DNA from: Bacillus_AB infantis_B
Lineage (GTDB): Bacteria > Bacillota > Bacilli > Bacillales > Cytobacillaceae
Direction of reading: 5' to 3'
Assembly: GCF_008180445.1 (NCBI RefSeq)
Contig: NZ_VTER01000008.1
Span: 132,647-196,646, forward strand
Length of the DNA stretch: 64,000 bases
The notes below the pieces were generated by a model. That model was given only the letters and a program-made list of their open reading frames with translations. It was not told the DNA's origin and made no database searches. The translations under genes and the position numbers were made by a program. Of this stretch, positions 41,962 through 51,118 are shown piece by piece; position 1 is the first letter of the stretch; every line of letters begins with the position of its first letter.

Positions 41962-43370
41962 TTAGATACCACCACACGTTTCCTGCTGTCTTTGGCAAAT
42001 ATTTTCCCCGGGTTCATGATATTCTTCGGATCAAGGGCTGCTTTGACGGCCTGCATGGCAGCAATCCCTTCACTTCCCAGTTTAAGTTCAAGATAAGGGG
42101 CTTTCATGACTCCCACGCCATGCTCACCCGTTATAGTTCCTCCAAGCTCGATGGCTTTTGCAAAAATCTCGGCAAAAGCTTTCTCCACCCGTTCCATCTC
42201 TTCTTTATTTCTTGCATCCGTCGGACAGGTAGGATGGAGATTTCCATCTCCGGCATGGCCGAAAGTACAAATTTTCAGATCATATTTACTGGCAATCTCA
42301 TTGATGCTCCTTACCATATTGGCAATTTCAGAGCGGGGGACCGTAGCATCTTCAAGAATGGTGGTGGGCTTGAGCCTTGCAAGGGCTGAAAGGGCGGCTC
42401 TTCTCGCAGCCGTCAGCGCTTCTGCCTCGGCGGCCGTTTTGGCCACCTGGACAGAAACAGCACTCTCTTCCCGGCAGATATTCTCCATCTTTGCCATATC
42501 ACGCTCGACAACTTCACGAGGGCCATCCTGCTCAATAAGCAAAACTGCTTTGACATCTGTAGGCAATCCGATCTGTGCGAACTCTTCCACAACCTCGAGT
42601 GTCGGCTGATCCAGGAATTCTAATGTTGCAGGGATGATTTTATTGGCTATGATCTTGGAAACCGTCTTCGCGGCTGCTTCAAGGTCCTGGTAAAGGGCAA
42701 GCATCGTCTTCTTTGTTTCAGGCATGGGGATCAGCTTCAAAGTCGCTTCGGTTATAATCCCAAGTGTACCCTCAGAACCTGTGAAAAGACGGGTGAAGTC
42801 ATACCCTGCCACATCCTTTGCGAGCTTGCCTCCCGTCCTGATGATATCCCCATTGGCCAGGACCGCTTCAAGGCCCATGACATAATCTCTGGTCACACCA
42901 TATTTAAGGCCGCGCAATCCGCCGGAGTTTTCATTTATATTTCCTCCGATAGTAGATATTTTCATGGAACTTGGATCAGGAGGATAAAAAAGTCCTTTTG
43001 TTTCTGCTTCGCGTATCAAGTCAAGTGTGACAAGCCCCGGCTGAACAGTAATGGTGAGATTCTCTTCATCGAGGTCCAGGATTCTGTTCATATGCTTGAA
43101 CAGAATAACAAGCCCGCCCTCTGTCGGGCATGTGCCGGCGCACAAATTCGTGCCCGAGCCTCTTGGGACGATGGGAATGGAATACTCGCTGCATACTTTT
43201 ACAATTTCAGATACTTCGCCTGTATTCCGCGGGCTAATGACCGCATCAGGGAGGGATTGAAAATTCGGGGTGGCATCGTAGGAATAAACCAGGCGCACCG
43301 CATTAGAGTCATCATATTGGTCTATGCCTGCAATCGCTGTCAATTTCTCTTTAGCAGCTTTCGGTATCAT
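41958..43370 (-). CDS. glcD: Glycolate oxidase FAD subunit
   Basis: 470 residues. FAD_binding_4 domain about 40-180 with PRGSGTNLCAGTCPTEGG; FAD-linked oxidase C-terminal domain with HAGDGNLHPTCPTDARN and TGEHGVGVMKAPYLELKLG. Converts glycolate (or D-lactate) to glyoxylate (or pyruvate). The start follows GGAGG. Order regulator-glcD-glcF matches ysfB-ysfC-ysfD in B. subtilis as I recall, where the regulator activates the operon. Confidence 0.9.
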   Translation of the reverse strand: MIPKAAKEKLTAIAGIDQYDDSNAVRLVYSYDATPNFQSLPDAVISPRNTGEVSEIVKVCSEYSIPIVPRGSGTNLCAGTCPTEGGLVILFKHMNRILDLDEENLTITVQPGLVTLDLIREAETKGLFYPPDPSSMKISTIGGNINENSGGLRGLKYGVTRDYVMGLEAVLANGDIIRTGGKLAKDVAGYDFTRLFTGSEGTLGIITEATLKLIPMPETKKTMLALYQDLEAAAKTVSKIIANKIIPATLEFLDQPTLEVVEEFAQIGLPTDVKAVLLIEQDGPREVVERDMAKMENICREESAVSVQVAKTAAEAEALTAARRAALSALARLKPTTILEDATVPRSEIANMVRSINEIASKYDLKICTFGHAGDGNLHPTCPTDARNKEEMERVEKAFAEIFAKAIELGGTITGEHGVGVMKAPYLELKLGSEGIAAMQAVKAALDPKNIMNPGKIFAKDSRKRVVVSK

Positions 43371-43468
43371 AACAAGAGCCTCCAGTTGCAGCCGGCTTCT
43401 GCCGGCAGTACTTTTAGCTTCATTATAAGGGTGGCAATTTTTGTTTTCTATAGATGTTAATACGAATT

Positions 43469-44599
43469 TTATTCGATTAATGAGTGATTATTTGTATGTT
43501 CATCTAACAGCAGGCATGCCATATAAAGGATGAACAGATGCTGCGCATTCCCGGTGCCAAGCCCTGTAAGATCCTCAATCTTTTTAAGGCGATAGTGGAG
43601 GGTATTGATATGTATATGCATGCTTTCTGCTGTTTTTTTCAATGAATGGTTCTGCCTGAACAGTTCCTTGAGCGTTTCAAGTACGTCGGGATGCTCCTGC
43701 AGGGGGCCGATGGTCCTTTTTATATAATCTAATTTGGTTGCAGGCTTGATTTCATCCATCAGCATCTCCAATGTAAGATTTTTATCAAAACTTAGACCCC
43801 CGGCTTTTTTCGCTGCCTTCAAAGCCCTTTCCGCCTGCCTGAAAGAATGGGAAAGAGCAGATGAAACTGACGGCTGCCCAGCCCCTCCAGAAATCACAGA
43901 TCCGGAATTCCTGCTGAGATAGCAGTAATACCGGGCTACTCTGTCCTCGAGCCTATGCATCTGCTCTTCCGGCTGGTGAGCGAAAAGGGCAACAATTCTA
44001 TCATGTCCCCAGCGTATAAAAAGGTCATTCCTATTTTTTTCCGGCCAGGAAAGGAGTCTTTGCCATATTTCCCTTGAAGGAATCCTTTCAGGTTCAAGGA
44101 ATTCTGCTATAAACACCAGACGGTCAAGCCTGGTGTCGACCTTGAGCATTAGAGCCCTGTCTATAAAAGAACTGCCGTGCCCCCGCTCCTGCAGCCAATC
44201 AAAGACAAAGCCTTCAAGAGCCCTTGACTGCCAATCGATTTGTTCGCTGTAAAAATTTTCACTGATTAAAAGCTCTGTCATTTTCCTAATAATTTCTCCG
44301 TAAGGAGCTACCTTTTCCGGGTCGCCTGTGATCCCAATCACTGCGGCAACTTCTTTTTGAAAGAAAACAGGAAGATTGATCCCGGCTTTTACGCCTTTCA
44401 GCTTTTTTTCATCTTCTGCTGTGATGATTCTTTTATCCCGATTTTTAACAGACTGGAGTGCGCCTTCGTGGAAGGCTCCAACTCTCTCTGGAGAAGTGCT
44501 TGAAACGATGAATCCATCTGTATTGACCACGATGATTTCTTCTTTCAAGACCCCCCGGACCTCGCGAAGGATCTTTTCGGCAAGCGCAGGCAAAAGCAT
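43469..44599 (-). CDS. CdaR-family sugar-diacid / glycolate regulator
   Basis: 376 residues. N-terminal diacid-recognition domain about 1-135 (MLLPALAEKILREVRGVL, VVNTDGFIVSSTSPERVG); a middle GGDEF-like part; C-terminal PucR helix-turn-helix LKKTAESMHIHINTLHYRLKKIEDLTG at about 330-355. By its place directly ahead of glcD it should activate glycolate oxidation. An imperfect inverted repeat TTAATaCGAA - TTCGaTTAA near 43456-43479, ahead of glcD, could be its operator (low confidence). Confidence 0.88.
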   Translation of the reverse strand: MLLPALAEKILREVRGVLKEEIIVVNTDGFIVSSTSPERVGAFHEGALQSVKNRDKRIITAEDEKKLKGVKAGINLPVFFQKEVAAVIGITGDPEKVAPYGEIIRKMTELLISENFYSEQIDWQSRALEGFVFDWLQERGHGSSFIDRALMLKVDTRLDRLVFIAEFLEPERIPSREIWQRLLSWPEKNRNDLFIRWGHDRIVALFAHQPEEQMHRLEDRVARYYCYLSRNSGSVISGGAGQPSVSSALSHSFRQAERALKAAKKAGGLSFDKNLTLEMLMDEIKPATKLDYIKRTIGPLQEHPDVLETLKELFRQNHSLKKTAESMHIHINTLHYRLKKIEDLTGLGTGNAQHLFILYMACLLLDEHTNNHSLIE

Positions 44600-44753
44600 G
44601 GTCGAGCCCTCCTGATTTTTTTGAAATATTTTATGTCTTTATACTTAATTATATAAAAATAAAAAAAATCACGCTAATAGCCTCATAATCCTTTTAAACA
44701 CTTCTGTTTTTCTTTATGATAGGGGATAGGCAATTTAGGAGGGAAAGATCATA

Positions 44754-46109
44754 ATGTGGGATGAAATAAAAGAAAGGCTGGATAAATTATCCCCTGCCCA
44801 GGTTATCACCGGCTACTATTTGGTTGCTGTCACCATTTCGGTGCTGCTGCTGCGCATTCCTGCAGTCCATCAGCCCGGTGTTGAGGTTTCCTGGCTCGAT
44901 TCGGCCTTCACGGCTGTCAGTGCCGTTAGTGTAACGGGGCTTTCAGTATTGAATATATCTGAAACATACAGTACCTTTGGGGTCTTTATGCTGATGTTCG
45001 TCCTGCAATTCGGGGGAATCGGCATCATGACGCTGGGGACTTTTTTCTGGATTTTACTTGGCAAGAAAATCGGTTTAAGGGGAAGGCGGCTCATCATGGT
45101 CGACCATAACCAGTCTAACCTGTCGGGCCTGGTCAATTTGATCCGGGAAATCCTGAAGCTGATCCTGATTATTGAAGCGGCGGGGGCACTTATACTGGGT
45201 GTGCACTTCCTCAGTTATTATGATACATTCCAGGAAGCCATGCTGCACGGCCTTTTCGCTTCGGTCAGTGCTACGACAAACGGAGGCTTTGATATTACTG
45301 GTGCTTCATTGATCCCTTATGCGGATGATTATTTTGTACAGCTTATACATATTATCCTGATCACACTTGGGGCGATCGGCTTTCCTGTTCTGATAGAAGT
45401 GAAGCATTACCTTTTTGACCGGAGAGATTATAAAAACTTCCGCTTTTCCTTATTCACAAAGCTGACGAGCGCCACCTTTGCCGTGCTGCTGGTGGTTGGT
45501 ACAGTTCTGATCCTCCTCCTGGAAGGAAGGCATTATTTCAGCGGAATGAGCTGGCATAAAACGTTCTTTTATGCTTTCTTCCAATCTGCCACAACCAGAA
45601 GCGGCGGCCTTTCGACTTTGAATGTCAATGAATTTGCGGAGTCTACCCAGCTGCTTCTGAGCGGGCTAATGTTCATCGGAGCTTCCCCAAGCTCGGTCGG
45701 TGGAGGGATCAGGACCACGACTTTCGCCCTGAATGTCCTCTTCCTTTATCAGTTTGCCCATGGGAACAGGGATATTAAAGTATTTAAAAGGGAAGTCCAT
45801 CAGGATGATGTATTAAAATCCCTGGTCATCACCATTTTGGCTGTAGGCATGTGTTTCTTTGCGGTTATTGTGCTCAGCCTGACTGAGACCCACAGCGTGA
45901 CAGCCATCATTTTTGAAGTGTGTTCGGCCTTCGGAACGACAGGGTTGTCGATGGGGATAACCCCCGATCTGTCAGCGGTCGGGAAGTGCGTGATCATCAT
46001 ACTGATGTTCATTGGAAGAATTGGGCTGACTTCCTTCTTGTTCATCATTGGAGGAAAAGAAAAGAAGTCTATCTATCATTATCCAAAGGAAAGAGTCATC
46101 ATTGGGTAA
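44754..46109 (+). CDS. ktrD: K+ uptake channel protein, Trk/Ktr type
   Basis: 451 residues. A TrkH-type superfamily protein with four M1-P-M2 repeats and K-filter-like segments: TAVSAVSVTGLSVL, ASVSATTNGGFDI, QSATTRSGGLSTL and CSAFGTTGLSMG. The end HYPKERVIIG is typical of KtrB/KtrD. The membrane partner of KtrC/KtrA. Its position in the sigI-ykrP-kinE segment favours ktrD. The start follows AGGAGGG. The terminator is the AAGCATATAACC palindrome at 46118. Confidence 0.88.
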   Translation: MWDEIKERLDKLSPAQVITGYYLVAVTISVLLLRIPAVHQPGVEVSWLDSAFTAVSAVSVTGLSVLNISETYSTFGVFMLMFVLQFGGIGIMTLGTFFWILLGKKIGLRGRRLIMVDHNQSNLSGLVNLIREILKLILIIEAAGALILGVHFLSYYDTFQEAMLHGLFASVSATTNGGFDITGASLIPYADDYFVQLIHIILITLGAIGFPVLIEVKHYLFDRRDYKNFRFSLFTKLTSATFAVLLVVGTVLILLLEGRHYFSGMSWHKTFFYAFFQSATTRSGGLSTLNVNEFAESTQLLLSGLMFIGASPSSVGGGIRTTTFALNVLFLYQFAHGNRDIKVFKREVHQDDVLKSLVITILAVGMCFFAVIVLSLTETHSVTAIIFEVCSAFGTTGLSMGITPDLSAVGKCVIIILMFIGRIGLTSFLFIIGGKEKKSIYHYPKERVIIG

Positions 46110-46117
46110 AAGCATAA

Positions 46118-46148
46118 AAGCATATAACCATGGTTATATGCTTTTTTC
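46118..46148 (+). terminator. Terminator after ktrD
   Basis: A perfect 26-bp palindrome, AAGCATATAACC with its complement, followed by TTTTTT. Confidence 0.85.
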
Positions 46149-46154
46149 TATGGT

Positions 46155-46768
46155 CAGAAGTTCCAAAACCCAGGCCCTCGAATCATTAGCCGCTTCAGAA
46201 TCAAAGGCAAAGAACGCCTTTTATTCTGCCGTGTCTTATGCTGGGCCCGCAGGATGTGGGTCATGCAGACGTTGCCACAGGACGTGGCGATTTTAGTCTG
46301 CGTTCCTTAATGGGCAAGCCGCTTCCGCACTTCGATTTGTCCAGCTCCAAGCGCTAGCCCCTCGAGTCATAAGCCACTTCAGGATTGAAGGCAAAGAACG
46401 CCTTCTATCCTGAAGCGTCTTATGCGGGGCTGGGCAAGCGCCTTCCGCTTTTCGATTTGTCCAGCTCCAAAGCCTAGCCCCTCGAGTCTTAAGTCAATCA
46501 GATCAGAAGGTTAAAGAACAACCTTCCGCTCTGCTCGTCTTAAGCTTGAGGCCCACAGGATGTGGGTCATGCAGACGTTGCCACAGGACGTGGCGTTTTT
46601 AGTCTGCGTTCCTTTATTGAGCGAGGCTTTTCCGCTTTTCGATTTGTCCGGCTCCAGCGGCTAGAGCCTCGAGTCATAAGCCACGGCAGAATTAAAGGCA
46701 AAGAACGCCTTTTATTCTGCCGTGGCTTATGCTTGTCGGCTCTGGGCAAGCCGCTTCCGCACTTCATT
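46155..46768. repeat. Block of four hairpin-forming repeat units, two carrying a second module
   Basis: Four units of about 110 bp share CCTCGAGTC-ATAAGCC, a hairpin with AAAGGCAAAGAACGCCTTT in the loop, and GGGCAAGCCGCTTCCGCNNTTCGATTTGTCC. Approximate bounds: 46165-46354, 46355-46475, 46476-46662 and 46663-46768. Units 1 and 3 also contain a module of about 63 bp (46245-46308 and 46551-46613), starting GCCCACAGGATGTGGGTCAT and holding GCCACAGGACGTGGC. The stems differ in sequence but keep their complementarity, for example CACGGCAGAAT and ATTCTGCCGTG in unit 4. No convincing gene lies inside. Confidence 0.85.
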
Positions 46769-47103
46769 TAATCCGTTCCCCTGCTCACGTCTTTTTCTGG
46801 GTGCATGAAGGGGGAGCTTTGGGGTTTTTGTTTTTTTTCAAGGAGTTCTCTGTTTTCGTCTGTGTTCCAGCCGATGTCGTTTGTCGGGTGGATCCATTGT
46901 TCCCCTGACATGACAGCAGGGTCGGTTTCATCGGTCCATTGCTCCAGTGGGGAGTTTTCTGAAGCGTAGAAGCTGTCGCCGATAGTAACCCCAAAAGAGT
47001 TTTTGAATGGCTCTTCCAGCTTCAGATGCGTCCCTTTTAAGCTGGGGGCGGATATTTGGTGGGGCAGTGTGCCATCAATGCCAATCTGCTTCCCTTTTTT
47101 CAT
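46768..47103 (-). CDS. DUF3905-like protein
   Basis: 111 residues, no signal peptide or membrane segment. The conserved-looking end SGEQWIHPTNDIGWNTDENRELLE matches my memory of DUF3905, a Bacillales family without known function, possibly sporulation-associated. The stop codon abuts the repeat block. The start at 47103 follows AAGGATG. Confidence 0.65.
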   Translation of the reverse strand: MKKGKQIGIDGTLPHQISAPSLKGTHLKLEEPFKNSFGVTIGDSFYASENSPLEQWTDETDPAVMSGEQWIHPTNDIGWNTDENRELLEKKQKPQSSPFMHPEKDVSRGTD

Positions 47104-47298
47104 CTGTTATGTGCACATCCTTTCTTTATAAGAAATGCGAAGGGGCTAGGCTGCAGAGCTGGACAAGTATTATTTTTTCAAGCTGGCTTCTATTTTATAA
47201 AGAAGCATGACCTGCAAATAAAGGAAAGAGCAAGAGAGAATTCTTTCGGGGCGGAACGAAGAAAATATAGGAGAAACAATGACTTAGGAGGAATTAAA

Positions 47299-47460
47299 AT
47301 GGCGAAGCGAAAAGCAGAACATGATGCGGTAGAAAAATATTCTAAAACGCCGAAGAAAAATGTTGCAGAATCAGAATTCTCCGCAGAGTTTACACATGGT
47401 GAAGAGGCTGCTAAAGGAGCCAACCGGAATTCCAAGCAGGGAAGAAAGGGGAGGGGCTGA
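47299..47460 (+). CDS. Small basic protein, possibly spore-related
   Basis: 53 residues from an ATG that follows GGAGGAATTAAA, an excellent ribosome site. The sequence is Lys/Asn-rich: MAKRKAEHDAVEKYSKTPKK, then ESEFSAEFTHGEEA and NSKQGRKGRG. The EF..EF segment recalls gamma-type SASP but no homology is claimed. Its stop overlaps the start of a second small ORF (TGATG), so the two are coupled. Confidence 0.7.
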   Translation: MAKRKAEHDAVEKYSKTPKKNVAESEFSAEFTHGEEAAKGANRNSKQGRKGRG

Positions 47461-47606
47461 TGAAAAGGAAACCTGAGGATGACTTGAAGCAGGAGACCTC
47501 CAATGTTGAGTTCGGCCTGGAATTTGGGGACATGAACGCAAGCAAATTCTACGAACATCCAGATGCCTTCAGGGGGAAGAACCAGAAGGAAAGAAACAGT
47601 AAATAA
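47460..47606 (+). CDS. Small protein coupled to the previous ORF
   Basis: 48 residues starting in the stop codon of its neighbour, with GGGGAGGGG as Shine-Dalgarno. It reads MKRKPEDDLKQETSNVEFGL with EF-GD and YEHPDAF following. Both members share a VEFGLEFG/SEFSAEFT type segment, so they may be paralogues. Function unknown. The following 47607-47815 stretch is AT-rich with no gene seen. Confidence 0.65.
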   Translation: MKRKPEDDLKQETSNVEFGLEFGDMNASKFYEHPDAFRGKNQKERNSK

Positions 47607-47815
47607 GAGATGACAGTCCGGCGATATGGATCGGTTTTGAGGATTCGGTAGAAAAAATCGGGAAATGATTAAAATAATCCGGGAAATGATAAAAAAAACT
47701 TTATCTTTAAACAAATAAAATCTTCAATTGGTAAATCATATATCCGCGCCAGTCCAAAACCTTTAATTCAGCCGGTTCTGAGCACAGCACACGGCTTGAA
47801 CCGGTCATTTTGAAC

Positions 47816-47853
47816 AAAACAGCCTGAAACTGCAGCAGTTTCAGGCTGTTTTT
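47816..47853. terminator. Bidirectional terminator
   Basis: AAAACAGCCTGAAACTGC - AGCAGTTTCAGGCTGTTTTT. Confidence 0.85.
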
Positions 47854-47858
47854 AGAAA

Positions 47859-49619
47859 TTAAGCTGGTTTAAGTGTATTTTTGGTGCAAGAAAATATTTG
47901 TGTATGTTCATTTGAAGCATCGAAAAAGGCGATGATACTGGAAGCTTCCGGTATAATTTCTCCCGTTTCCAGATACGCGCTAATATCAAATTCAACCTGG
48001 TCAAGAAGTGTATGTTTGTGAAGGTCCTTCTCGCTCAGGCGCAGGTTTTCAAATTGGCTGCCCAATGAAGCCGGGTTCCTGGCAATTTCCTGATAGATGG
48101 CGGATCGATCGCTCTTTTCATAGCCGGCTTCCCACCATGGTTTTCTAGGCTTATACTTCTGGTTTGCAAGATAGTCCAATTTCATAAGGCCCTCAATGAT
48201 CCTTAAATCTTCCAGCTGTTTATATTCGAGGAATTGCTGCAGCCTGCGGAATAGATCTTCGAGCTGATGGCCGATCCTGGACCAGCCCATCTCTTCCCAA
48301 AAGCCTCCAAACTCCTGGAAAAAGTCAAAAGGCGTCGGGAATGAGCGGGTAGTCAAGTACTCAATTGTATGGTCCATGCGATGGTCATTCCAGTATTTTT
48401 CCAAAACATCTTCAACCTGTTTGATTCTGATAATATCTTCAAAGGGCAGTACATTATTGCCGAGGATTTCATATGGCGAATGATCCATATAGGTGTATCC
48501 GTGCTTTTCTGCACTCAGCCTCAGGCCGGTTCCGCGCAACATTTTGAGGAATCCCAGCTGAAGCTCCTCTGGCCTCATGGCGAACACATCGTTGAAGGTC
48601 TTCTTAAACGAATCATAATCTTCCTCAGGCAGACCCGCAATCAAATCAAGATGCTGATCGATCTTTCCGCCGTCTTTGACCATTGTTACCGTCCTTGTCA
48701 ATTTGGCAAAGTTCTGTTTTCTCATGACCAATTCATTGGTTGCATCATTAGTCGACTGGACGCCGATTTCAAAACGGAATAGTCCAGGAGGGGCTTCCTT
48801 GTTGAGAAAATCAATGACTTCCGGCCTCATGATATCAGCAGTGATCTCAAATTGAAAGACTGTCCCCGGCCGATGCTCATCGATCAGAAAGCGGAACATC
48901 TCCAGCGCATAGCTTCTGCTGATATTGAAGGTACGGTCCACAAACTTAATCGTTTTAGCTCCATTATCCATTAAATAGCGGATATCTTCTTTAATTTTCT
49001 CTCTGTCAAAATAACGGACGCCAACTTCAATGGAGGAAAGGCAGAACTGGCAGGAGAAAGGGCAGCCTCTGCTCGTTTCTATATAAGTGACACGTTTTGA
49101 AAGATGCGCTTTGTCTTCTTCAAATCGGAAAGGGGATGGAAGTTCGCGCAAATTCAGCTTATTTCGCTGCGGGTTGAATTTCACCTGGCCATTTTCCCTG
49201 TAGGCGATACCATGGACATTTTCCATCTTTTTATCACCATCAAGCTCTGCAAGAAGCTGCTTAAACGTTTCTTCTCCTTCACCGATGACGATATAGTCAA
49301 ATGCTTCTACCTTTTCCATCCATTCCGGCACATCGTAGGAAACCTCAGGACCTCCGGCAATAATATGGATGGCAGGATTGATTTTTTTAATGATATTGAT
49401 GACCTTGATTGTTTCTTCAATATTCCATATATAACAGCTGAATCCGATAACATCCGGCTTTTTTCTGATTAGATCGGTCACAATATTCATGACAGGATCC
49501 TTAATGGTGTACTCTGCCAGCTGAATGTCATAATCAGGCTCGGCGTATGATTTTAAATACCTGATGGCAATATTGGTATGGATATATTTAGCGTTCAATG
49601 TGGTGCAAACGATATTCAT
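47859..49619 (-). CDS. B12-binding radical SAM protein (DUF4080 C-terminus)
   Basis: 586 residues. B12-binding domain about 1-135 (IVCTTLNAKYIHTNIAIRYL, PDVIGFSCYIWN, HIIAGGPEVSYD); radical SAM domain about 175-400 with the 4Fe-4S motif CPFSCQFC near residue 190; C-terminal region resembling DUF4080. Such enzymes modify unknown substrates, often by methylation. The B12 domain lacks DxHxxG, so the cobalamin would bind base-off without a His ligand. Monocistronic. Confidence 0.88.
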   Translation of the reverse strand: MNIVCTTLNAKYIHTNIAIRYLKSYAEPDYDIQLAEYTIKDPVMNIVTDLIRKKPDVIGFSCYIWNIEETIKVINIIKKINPAIHIIAGGPEVSYDVPEWMEKVEAFDYIVIGEGEETFKQLLAELDGDKKMENVHGIAYRENGQVKFNPQRNKLNLRELPSPFRFEEDKAHLSKRVTYIETSRGCPFSCQFCLSSIEVGVRYFDREKIKEDIRYLMDNGAKTIKFVDRTFNISRSYALEMFRFLIDEHRPGTVFQFEITADIMRPEVIDFLNKEAPPGLFRFEIGVQSTNDATNELVMRKQNFAKLTRTVTMVKDGGKIDQHLDLIAGLPEEDYDSFKKTFNDVFAMRPEELQLGFLKMLRGTGLRLSAEKHGYTYMDHSPYEILGNNVLPFEDIIRIKQVEDVLEKYWNDHRMDHTIEYLTTRSFPTPFDFFQEFGGFWEEMGWSRIGHQLEDLFRRLQQFLEYKQLEDLRIIEGLMKLDYLANQKYKPRKPWWEAGYEKSDRSAIYQEIARNPASLGSQFENLRLSEKDLHKHTLLDQVEFDISAYLETGEIIPEASSIIAFFDASNEHTQIFSCTKNTLKPA

Positions 49620-49772
49620 AATAGTAGAACTCCTTTAAGAGTAGTGCAGTTCAGAACAATTTATTATTATACGTTATTGTTGACAAAAAAAGTAGCTGTA
49701 AATCATCTGACCTGCTTAAGCAATCTTTCTTTTGCAGCCTGGGGGGGTCTCGATCCCAAGTTTCCTGAAAGT

Positions 49773-49799
49773 AAAAAGCCCGCCTTCCGGCGGACTTTC
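49773..49799 (-). terminator. Terminator of the acyltransferase gene
   Basis: On the minus strand AGTCCGCC - GGAA - GGCGGGCT followed by TTTT. Confidence 0.75.
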
Positions 49800-49801
49800 A
49801 A

Positions 49802-50842
49802 TCAGCTTAACAGTTTTCTCCTATAAAACTCCAGCCATGTTTTCCCCCGCAGCTGAAGCTGTTTCAGCCTGGAGGTGTTGAGCTCTATGAGCGGCTGGGC
49901 AAAAGAAGTTGCGATCCTGCTTGACAGGACAAGCGTAAGGATCAGGGATATCCCTGCTAGAAGCAGGAAATTCTCGGGCTCGTGAAAGTAATCCTGGACC
50001 CCGCTCTCCCTGAAAATTCTCACAAAGAACCCATGCAGAAGATAGACATATAAAGTGTTCTTGCCGAGATTCGTAAAGAAATATTTTTTTCTTGGTACGA
50101 AAGCCAGGAACGAAAATACCATGATGAGGCTGAGAATGTAAAAAGACAGCCTGGTCAGCAATGCTTTAAAAGAAGCTGCGCCCATTTCAGCGTATGGCTT
50201 TGATCCGAGCAGCCACTTATAATTGATATCCGGGTAAAAATAGAAGCCGATGAACACGATTGCAAATATGCCTAATGCAGCAAACCTGAATTTTGGCCTG
50301 AATAGCATATATAGCTGTTCTTTCCGCAAAAAGTATCCGATCAGGAAAAGCGGGAAGAACACAAACGTCCTTGATAAGCTTAAATAGTTGGATACCGTTT
50401 CAGCATAGCCGATCAGCAGCCCTATCAATATGGCAGCGCCGATAGAATAAGCAGGCTTGAATTTTGCGAACAAAAGCAGCATGATATTCCAGCAGAACAA
50501 GCTAAGCAGAAACCATAGTGACCAGTGCGGCGTAAAAGGATCGAGAGAGATTGTTGATTTGTTATAAAGATAATAATAGAACACAGAGTAGATTGCCTGA
50601 AAAATTAAATAAGGCAGAATCAGCTTTTTGGCAATTTTCTTCACATATCCCTGTTTCCATATCCCTCTTGCAAAAAATCCTGAAACCAGAATGAAAGCCG
50701 GCATATGGAAGGTATAGATGACCTTGTACAGGGTGTAGATTGTTTCATTATCTTCAATAAAGGAACGTAGCAAATGCCCAAAGACAACAAAAAAGATCAA
50801 AATGAACTTGGCGTTGTCAAAGTAATAGTCTCGCTGTTTCAT
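49802..50842 (-). CDS. Acyltransferase-3 family membrane protein (YkrP-like)
   Basis: 346 residues from the ATG at 50842 after AAGGAGGAG; an upstream frame from 50869 overlaps that site. About ten membrane segments. The catalytic-type Asp/His motif is DNAKFILIFFVVFGHLLRSF and FHMPAFILVSGFF follows. The family transfers acetyl or other acyl groups to sugars in surface polymers. Position between ktrD and a kinE-like gene recalls ykrP of B. subtilis. The 50843-51118 gap holds no gene I can see. Confidence 0.85.
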   Translation of the reverse strand: MKQRDYYFDNAKFILIFFVVFGHLLRSFIEDNETIYTLYKVIYTFHMPAFILVSGFFARGIWKQGYVKKIAKKLILPYLIFQAIYSVFYYYLYNKSTISLDPFTPHWSLWFLLSLFCWNIMLLLFAKFKPAYSIGAAILIGLLIGYAETVSNYLSLSRTFVFFPLFLIGYFLRKEQLYMLFRPKFRFAALGIFAIVFIGFYFYPDINYKWLLGSKPYAEMGAASFKALLTRLSFYILSLIMVFSFLAFVPRKKYFFTNLGKNTLYVYLLHGFFVRIFRESGVQDYFHEPENFLLLAGISLILTLVLSSRIATSFAQPLIELNTSRLKQLQLRGKTWLEFYRRKLLS

Positions 50843-51118
50843 AACTCCTCCTTGATTAAAGACCCCCATAAAACTTTTATCTATAATACCCAGCCTAACA
50901 TGCTGCCAAACAGTTTTGCCGTGTTAATTAGAGGATGGCATTCCAGTAAATTCTAAAATAGAAACTGCCGGTTTTTTCTGAAACTTTGGAAAGTATTTCT
51001 TCAAAATCAAAAATCTATATATTATAATGAATGTTAATAGTCTAAAAGTTACATAGTTTTAATTCTGCTTATTAGGACAATAGTTTGGTTCAGCGAAGAA
51101 GAAATAGGGGGAATAGAT

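Noticed and set aside
43394..43412. GCCGGC-TTCT-GCCGGC inverted repeat ahead of glcD
   Set aside because: Short, GC-rich and without T-run or known operator match; not supported as a feature.
46562..46771. Short open frames in the repeat block
   Set aside because: Open on both strands because of the inverted repeats; no homology or ribosome site.
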